Source: PALSA-612 sp963765295 (GTDB taxonomy: Bacteria > Actinomycetota > Thermoleophilia > Gaiellales > Gaiellaceae). From it: DNA of 64,000 bases. The translations under genes were made by a program, and so were the position numbers. Shown here piece after piece: positions 58,992-64,000 of this stretch; the stretch's first letter is position 1; every line of letters starts with the position of its first letter. Under the pieces are notes generated by a model, which saw nothing but the letters and a program-made list of their open reading frames with translations, ran no database searches and was not told where the DNA came from. The stretch spans positions 248,001 through 312,000 of the forward strand of contig CAVXVO010000006.1 of NCBI GenBank assembly GCA_963765295.1, written 5' to 3'.

Positions 58992-59052
58992 GATCGCTCC
59001 ACAGCCGTCCGCACGGGACGGTTCCACCGTGTCGCGATGGTAGAAGTCGGGC

Positions 59053-60321
59053 ATGTCCGAGCGGCAGGCCCGCGGCGGCATTCTCATCCTCGGCGGTGGC
59101 TTTGCCGGCGCGTGGGTGGCGCGGCTTCTCGGGAAGCGCGGCCTCGAGTCGACGGTCGTCAACCGCGAGAACTTCATGCTGTTCGCGTCGCTCCTGCCGG
59201 AGGCGGCGTCCGGCTCGCTCGAGCCGCGGCACGTCGTCGTGCCGCTGCGGATGATGTGCCCGCACTCCGACCTCCTCGTCGGCCGCGCGAGCACGCTCGA
59301 CGAGACGCGCCAGACGGTCCAGGTCGAGACGGAGGAGGAGCTGATCACGGTCCGCTACGAACGGCTCGTCGTTGCGTACGGCGCGGTCGCGCGAGCCCTC
59401 CCGATTCCGGGCCTGACCGAGCACGCGCTCGGATTCAAGTCCCTCGAGGACGCGATCCGGCTCCGCAACCACGTCCTGCGCCGGCTCGAGGCCGCCGCGG
59501 CCTCGTCCGCGCCGGACCACCGGGCTCGCGAGCTGACCTTCGTCTTCGTCGGCGCAGGCTACGCGGGCGTCGAAGCGCTCGCCGAGCTCCACGAGCTCGT
59601 CCGTGACGCACTGCGCTACTACCCGGAGCTCGCGGCCGAGACCCAGCGCTGGATTCTCGTCGACGCCGCGCCGACGATCCTCCCGGAGATCCCGACCGGG
59701 CTCGGCGCCTACGCGGCCAAGCAGCTCGCCAAGCGCGGGATCGACATCCGCGTCGCCACAACGCTCGCGTCACTCGAGCCCCACGCGGCGACGCTCTCGG
59801 ACGGGGAGCGGATACCGACGAGCACGCTCGTCTGGACGGCCGGTGTTCGCGCGCACCCCGCCGTCTCCGAGCTCGGGCTGCCGCTCGACGACCGCGGCCG
59901 GATCGTGGTCGACGAGCTCATGCAGGTCGAGGGGCACGCGAACGTCTGGGCGCTCGGCGACAACGCACGCGTGCCGAACCTGGCCACGCCGGATCACCCC
60001 GACCCACCGACGTCCCAGCACGCGCTCCGCCAGGCGCGGAGGGTGGCGAAGAACCTCGCCGGCGACCCGAAGCCCTACCGCTACCGCATGCTCGGCCAGG
60101 TTGCCACGCTGGGCCGCTATCGCGGGATCGCCGACGTCTTCGGGCTCAGGCTCCGCGGCTTCCCGGGCTGGTTCGTCACCCGTACGTACCACCTGTACCA
60201 GCTGCCGCTCCTGTCGCGGAAGCTCCGTGTCGTCATGGACTGGACGGTCGCGCTCCTCTTCCGCCGGGACATCGCGGAGCTCGGAATGCTCGGCCACACC
60301 AGGCCTATCGGCGATGAGTGA
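59053..60321 (+). CDS. ndh: Type II NADH dehydrogenase-like FAD/NAD(P) oxidoreductase
   Basis: A 422-residue flavoprotein. The FAD motif ILILGGGFAGAWVARLLG is at the N-terminus. The NADH-binding motif FVFVGAGYAGVEALAELHE is near residue 160, and TLVWTAGVRAHPAVSELGL and NVWALGDNARVPNL follow. The C-terminal ~60 residues (TRTYHLYQLPLLSRKLRVV, TVALLFRRDIAELG) form the amphipathic membrane-binding region of NDH-2. It would transfer electrons from NADH to quinone without pumping protons. It overlaps the ATG of the acetyltransferase gene by 8 bp. Confidence 0.88.
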   Translation: MSERQARGGILILGGGFAGAWVARLLGKRGLESTVVNRENFMLFASLLPEAASGSLEPRHVVVPLRMMCPHSDLLVGRASTLDETRQTVQVETEEELITVRYERLVVAYGAVARALPIPGLTEHALGFKSLEDAIRLRNHVLRRLEAAAASSAPDHRARELTFVFVGAGYAGVEALAELHELVRDALRYYPELAAETQRWILVDAAPTILPEIPTGLGAYAAKQLAKRGIDIRVATTLASLEPHAATLSDGERIPTSTLVWTAGVRAHPAVSELGLPLDDRGRIVVDELMQVEGHANVWALGDNARVPNLATPDHPDPPTSQHALRQARRVAKNLAGDPKPYRYRMLGQVATLGRYRGIADVFGLRLRGFPGWFVTRTYHLYQLPLLSRKLRVVMDWTVALLFRRDIAELGMLGHTRPIGDE

Positions 60322-61051
60322 CGAGCTCGCGCGCGCGTTCGACTTCATGGCCCGAGGCGACATGGCCGGCGATTCGACCGTGCCATCCCGGTTCGGCATC
60401 GCTGTCCGCTCGAGCCGGCTCCCACTGCGCCAGGACTCCAACTACCTGCTGGTTGGCGCAACGGACGCGTCCGCGGCAGAGCTCGGCGACGAGCTCGCAC
60501 GGTTGCATCTGCGAGTCCTCGTCGTCCTCGACGAGAGCACCGGGAACAGGCTCGCCGACGGCTTCTCCGAGCTCGGCTGGCAGACGCACCGCCACGTCGT
60601 GATGGCCTACCGCGGCGGCGCGACAAAGACGGCTGATCTGTCCCTCGTCAGCGAGGTCGAGGAGGCGACGTTGCGGCCGCTGCGGCGGCGCACGATCCTC
60701 GCAGCGCCCTGGGGAAGCGAGGAGCTCGCGGAGCAACTTCTGCATGCGAAGGTCCTGATCGCCGAGCGAGTCGACACGCACTTCCTCGCCGTCCTCGCCG
60801 ACGGACAGGTCGCGGCCTACGCCGATCTCTACGTCGACGACAGCACTGCGCAGGTCGAGGACGTGCAGACGCTCGAGGGGCACCGCAATCGCGGCTTCGC
60901 GAGTGCGCTCGTACTCGAGGCGGTGCGACGAGCGCACGAAGCGGGCGCGACCTTCGTCTTCCTCGTCGCGCACGAGAGCGACTGGCCGTGGACGCTGTAC
61001 GAGCGGCTCGGTTTCGAGACCGTCGGGCGCTACTGCAAGTTCTTCACCTGA
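60314..61051 (+). CDS. GNAT-family N-acetyltransferase
   Basis: A 245-residue protein. The C-terminal half is a GNAT domain: VDTHFLAVLADGQVAAYADL, then motif A VEDVQTLEGHRNRGFASALV, and WTLYERLGFETVGRYCKFF. The N-terminal ~110 residues (RFGIAVRSSRLPLRQDSNYL, LHLRVLVVLDESTGNRLA) form a second, degenerate GNAT-like module. Substrate unknown. The ATG at 60314 overlaps the end of ndh, and the stop overlaps the convergent ligD gene by 8 bp. Confidence 0.83.
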   Translation: MSDELARAFDFMARGDMAGDSTVPSRFGIAVRSSRLPLRQDSNYLLVGATDASAAELGDELARLHLRVLVVLDESTGNRLADGFSELGWQTHRHVVMAYRGGATKTADLSLVSEVEEATLRPLRRRTILAAPWGSEELAEQLLHAKVLIAERVDTHFLAVLADGQVAAYADLYVDDSTAQVEDVQTLEGHRNRGFASALVLEAVRRAHEAGATFVFLVAHESDWPWTLYERLGFETVGRYCKFFT

Positions 61052-63395
61052 CGGCCCGCAACGCCCTCGCGAGCGACTGTTTCCCCGTCAGCACTCCGGC
61101 GAACAGGTCGCCGTGGCGCTCGATCCGCTCGAGCACCGCGTTCATCGTGAACGCCGACGGGTCGAGCGACGGCGTCACCTCGTCCCAGCGCAGTGGGGTC
61201 GACACGGGCGCCCCTTCCTTCGGCCGCACCGAATAGACGGACGCGATCGTCTTCCCCTCGCCGTTCTGGTTCGCGTCGATCAGGACGCCGCGGCGCTTCG
61301 ACTTCGCCCACTGCGTCGTGACGAGGTCGCGGTGCGTCGAGACGAGGGCCCGCGCGACGATCTCGGCGAAGCCGCGCGTGTCCTCGTAGGTCGAGCGACG
61401 ATCGATCGGGACGAGCACGTGCATGCCGTCGGCGCCGCTCGTCTTCGCGAAGCCGGACAGGCCGATGCCGTCCAGGACGGCCTTGACGAGCAGGGCCACC
61501 TCAACGGTCTCCGGGAAGCCGACGTCGGGCGAGGGGTCGAGGTCGAAGAGGACGAAGTCGGGCCGCTCGGGCCGATCGACCCGCGAGTACCACGTGTTCA
61601 TGTCGATGCAGCCCATGTTCACCATCCACAGGAGCGCCAGCTCGTCGTTCACGAGCGGGTAGCTGATCGTGCGCTTCTCGCGCGACTCGCGCGAGGTGGA
61701 GCGGTAGGCGCGGGTCGGAATCCACTCGGGCATGTGCTTGGGCGCGTCCTTCTGGAAGAAGTGCTTGCCCTCCCAGCCGTCGGGATAGCGCTTCATCGTG
61801 AACGGCCTGTTCTTCAGGTGGGGCAGGAGCACCGGCGCGACGGCGCGGTAGTACGCGAGCAGGTCGCCCTTCGTGATTTCCTCCTCCGGCCAGAAGGGCT
61901 TGTCCAGGTTGGTCAGCTTGAGGACGCGCTTGCCCTTGCGAAGCTCCGTAGGGATCGGCGGCCCGGTCGAGGCGGGTCGCTCGCGGTGCACGTCCTCGGG
62001 CCGCTTGTCGTCGCGAAAGCCGATGAAGGACGGCGCGCGGAGATGCCCGTCGTGCGTCCACTCGGCGAAGTCGACCTGGACGACGAGCTCGGGTTCGACC
62101 CAGACGACGTCGCCCTTGCGGACGCGCGGCATCTTCGGTGTCTCGGCAAGCGGCGAGTCCGGCCGCTCGAGCGGCCGCAGCCGTCCGAGCAGGTCGTCGA
62201 GGGTCTGCTCCGTGAAGCCCGTGCCGACGTTGCCGACCCAGCGGAGGCCGCCCGTGCCGTGGACCCCGAGCACGAGCGATCCGAGCCGTGCGCGCCTGCC
62301 CTGGCCCCGCGTGTAGCCGACGACGACGAACTCCTGCTCGGGTCGCACCTTCACCTTCAGCCAGCTCCGCGAGCGACGCTGCTCGTAGGCACTCGCCGCG
62401 CGCTTCGCCATCACACCTTCGAGCCCCTGTGCCCGCGCTGCCTCCAGGAGCGCGTCACCGTCGTCGAACACACCCGAGAGGCGCACGGCCTGCGAGCGGC
62501 CGTCGAGGAGGCCGGCGAGCAGCTCGCGGCGTTCGGTGAGCGGTCGGCCGACTACCGGCTCGCCCTCGATCTCGAGGACGTCGAAGACGAAGTAGACGAG
62601 TCGGCCGCGCCCCTGCTGCATCAGGGAGAAGCTCGAGCGGCCGTCGGTGCCGACGGCACAGACCTCCCCGTCGAGAACGCAGCTCGACGTTCGAACGGCA
62701 CGCGGAATCGCGCGCGCGACTTCGGCAAAGCGCTCGGTGAGGTCGTTGTCGCGCCGGCTTCTCAGCTCGACCTCGCCGTCGCGCTGATACGCGAGCGCTC
62801 GGTAGCCGTCCCACTTCGGCTCAAAGAGCCACTCCGCACCGTGCGGCAGTGCATCGGCGAGCGTGGCCAGCATCGGCTGATACCGGCGCGAGGGGCCGCG
62901 CGGAGCCGGTGTCTGCTCGTCGCGCTTGCGAACGATCAGCCAGTTCTTCTCCTGACCGCCCAGCTTCGCGGGGATGAGCGTCCAGGTGCCGTCGAGCCTC
63001 TCGCCGTGGAGACGAACCGTCAACCCGCCGTCGCGCTTCTCCTCGACCAGTTCGTACGTGCCCCGGTCCCAGAGCTCGACCGTGCCGGCGCCGTACTGCC
63101 CCTTCGGGATCTCGCCCTCGAAGGACGCGTAGTCGAGCGGATGATCCTCGACGTGCACGGCGAGGTGCTGCGAACCGGGCTCGAGCGGCACGCCTTTCGG
63201 GACAGCCCAGCTCGCGAGCACACCGTCGCGCTCGAGCCGGAAGTCGTAGTGGAGGCTGCGCGCCGCATGCCGCTGGACGACGAAGACGGGCTGCTTCGGC
63301 CGCCGCGCACCCCTCTTCCCACCCGTGAAAGGCTCGGGTGTGACCTTCGGGTCGCGTTTTCCCCGGTATACCTCGAGTCGTGAGGGGTTCTTCAC
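61044..63395 (-). CDS. ligD: ATP-dependent DNA ligase LigD (PE-LIG-POL order)
   Basis: A 783-residue non-homologous end-joining ligase. The N-terminal 3'-phosphoesterase domain has HYDFRLERDGVLASWAVPKG and VHVEDHPLDYASFEGEIP. The ligase domain has the adenylation motif FEPKWDGYRALAY near residue 200 and SFIGFRDDKRPEDVH after the OB fold. The C-terminal primase-polymerase domain has LTNLDKPFWPEEEITKGDL, VLFDLDPSPDVGF with metal ligands, and KTSGADGMHVLVPID. This domain order differs from mycobacterial POL-PE-LIG. Ku is not in the window. I chose the GTG at 63395; an ATG at 63503 would add a poorly conserved extension. Confidence 0.92.
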   Translation of the reverse strand: MKNPSRLEVYRGKRDPKVTPEPFTGGKRGARRPKQPVFVVQRHAARSLHYDFRLERDGVLASWAVPKGVPLEPGSQHLAVHVEDHPLDYASFEGEIPKGQYGAGTVELWDRGTYELVEEKRDGGLTVRLHGERLDGTWTLIPAKLGGQEKNWLIVRKRDEQTPAPRGPSRRYQPMLATLADALPHGAEWLFEPKWDGYRALAYQRDGEVELRSRRDNDLTERFAEVARAIPRAVRTSSCVLDGEVCAVGTDGRSSFSLMQQGRGRLVYFVFDVLEIEGEPVVGRPLTERRELLAGLLDGRSQAVRLSGVFDDGDALLEAARAQGLEGVMAKRAASAYEQRRSRSWLKVKVRPEQEFVVVGYTRGQGRRARLGSLVLGVHGTGGLRWVGNVGTGFTEQTLDDLLGRLRPLERPDSPLAETPKMPRVRKGDVVWVEPELVVQVDFAEWTHDGHLRAPSFIGFRDDKRPEDVHRERPASTGPPIPTELRKGKRVLKLTNLDKPFWPEEEITKGDLLAYYRAVAPVLLPHLKNRPFTMKRYPDGWEGKHFFQKDAPKHMPEWIPTRAYRSTSRESREKRTISYPLVNDELALLWMVNMGCIDMNTWYSRVDRPERPDFVLFDLDPSPDVGFPETVEVALLVKAVLDGIGLSGFAKTSGADGMHVLVPIDRRSTYEDTRGFAEIVARALVSTHRDLVTTQWAKSKRRGVLIDANQNGEGKTIASVYSVRPKEGAPVSTPLRWDEVTPSLDPSAFTMNAVLERIERHGDLFAGVLTGKQSLARALRAVR

Positions 63396-63615
63396 AGGTT
63401 CTTCGCTGCTTTTCCACAGGATGCGCCACCCGTGAAGTCGCGCGGCGGCGCCGTCACCGATCGGCCCCGCTTCCTTAACTCGCCTGACACAATCTTCGTG
63501 CACTTTGCGGCGTGAATCTCGGCCAACACCCTATCCATGCGGTCTTTCAAGCTGCTGAACAGGCGGGGAAAAGCCTGTGGATGCTGTGGAAAGGCACCTC
63601 GGCCCGCGACAACGC
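63396..63615. other. Intergenic region between ligD and accA with DnaA-box-like motifs
   Basis: No gene is supported. It holds TTTTCCACA (63410-63418) and, on the minus strand, CATCCACA and TTTCCACA within about 63576-63593. Each is one or two mismatches from the DnaA box TTATCCACA. dnaA, dnaN or gyrase genes are not adjacent, so an origin is not claimed. Confidence 0.35.
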
Positions 63616-64000
63616 TCAGGCGAAGACACCCATGGCGCGGAATTTCGCCCTGCGCTCGCGCCGGAGGGCGCCCCCGGGCTCGTCCTCGATCTCGGACAGC
63701 TCCGTCTCGATCGACTCGGCCAGCAACTGCGCCGCCTCTTCGTAGTCGTTCTGGGCGCCGCCGGGAGGCTCGGGGACGACGGCATCGACCACGCCGAGCT
63801 CGAGGCAGTGCGCCGCGTCGGGCTTGAATGCGGCGGCCGCCTTGTGCGCCTGGCCGGCGTCGCGCCAGAGGATCGCCGCGCAGCCCTCGGGCGTGATCAC
63901 GGTGTAGATCGCGTTCTCCTGCATCAGCACCCGGTCTGCGAGCGCGAGCGCGCTTGCGCCACCCGAGCCGCCCTCGCCGATGATGCACGCCACGGTCGGC
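63616..64000 (-). CDS. accA: Acetyl-CoA carboxylase carboxyltransferase alpha subunit, C-terminal part (runs off right edge)
   Basis: The last ~127 codons of the alpha subunit of carboxyltransferase. It transfers CO2 from carboxybiotin to acetyl-CoA, the first committed step of fatty acid synthesis. ACIIGEGGSGGASALALADR and QENAIYTVITPEGCAAILWR are hallmark AccA sequences. KPDAAHCLELGVVDAVVPEP leads into the C-terminal helix (YEEAAQLLAESIETELSEIE). The gene begins outside the window, so it cannot be seen whether it is a separate accA or a fused accDA. The stop is at 63616. Confidence 0.9.
   Translation of the reverse strand, partial: PTVACIIGEGGSGGASALALADRVLMQENAIYTVITPEGCAAILWRDAGQAHKAAAAFKPDAAHCLELGVVDAVVPEPPGGAQNDYEEAAQLLAESIETELSEIEDEPGGALRRERRAKFRAMGVFA

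Larger units (their letters stand above)
58890..58992 (+). repeat. Composite intergenic element, copy 2
   Basis: Hairpin (58890-58914), the identical 15-mer CCACCCACCACCCGC (58918-58932), a 41-nt spacer, then GTGTGAC-N5-CGTGACG (58974-58992). Element order and spacing match copy 1 at 48968-49072. Confidence 0.5.

Noticed and set aside
60903..63383. An 826-codon open frame opposite ligD
   Set aside because: No domain pattern; ligD on the other strand is unambiguous.
1..64000. CRISPR arrays, insertion sequences, prophage or toxin-antitoxin loci
   Set aside because: No spaced direct repeats, transposase motifs or phage structural genes were seen on either strand.

Overview
The window looks like about 64 kb of chromosome from a high-GC actinobacterium, most likely of the Thermoleophilia (Gaiellales/Solirubrobacterales) type. 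This is inferred from gene content (two F420-type luciferase-like oxidoreductases, PolX, PE-LIG-POL LigD, GMC oxidoreductases, SpoIID-type proteins), GC-rich third codon positions, frequent GTG/TTG starts and many leaderless-type promoters (a TANNNT -10 box 6-8 nt before the start codon). No phage, plasmid, transposase or CRISPR genes were seen. One tRNA-Lys(CTT) is present.

Layout. 1-16.8 kb is a catabolic region. A sugar isomerase-like fragment and a GMC oxidoreductase are followed, on the minus strand, by a run of mostly overlapping genes: branched-chain-type ABC transporter (LivK, H, M, G, F), SnoaL-like protein, gluconate-dehydrogenase-type small subunit plus GMC flavoprotein, zinc alcohol dehydrogenase, VOC protein and acetoacetyl-CoA synthetase. 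A benzoylformate-decarboxylase-like enzyme, an amidase and an amidohydrolase sit beside it. The proteins suggest uptake and stepwise oxidation of an organic acid, alcohol or amide to CoA esters; the substrate cannot be read from sequence. 16.8-20.2 kb is one large PAS-GGDEF-HD-GYP-TPR signalling protein. 20.3-23 kb holds carbamate kinase, ornithine carbamoyltransferase and an isochorismatase-like gene. 23-26.6 kb is looser, with a phospholipase D-like enzyme, hypotheticals, a GNAT and the tRNA.

28-42 kb is a surface-polysaccharide region. A plus-strand wecB-wbpA-wbpB-wbpD cluster makes acylated UDP-aminosugar uronic acids, and a minus-strand rmlA-rmlC-rmlD plus rmlB set makes dTDP-rhamnose. 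Between them lie two F420-type oxidoreductases, a metallo-beta-lactamase/Rieske fusion and a SpoIID/subtilisin fusion protein. 42-46 kb has hsp20 coupled to lon and two envelope proteins. 46-56 kb has an M23 peptidase, a TSUP transporter split into two half-size genes, Nudix, a PLP decarboxylase, polX, a glycosyltransferase, thioredoxin, an orphan permease and thiL-thiD. 56-64 kb has an Hrq1-like helicase, type II NADH dehydrogenase, a GNAT, ligD and the end of accA.

Sequence-level peculiarities cut across these regions. Removing one base at each of seven places restores an interrupted gene (always an insertion, which suggests assembly errors). Three convergent gene pairs share a CTAG stop. 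Several divergent pairs have overlapping -10 boxes. A 23-bp palindrome occurs both inside wecB and next to rmlB, and a composite intergenic element occurs twice.
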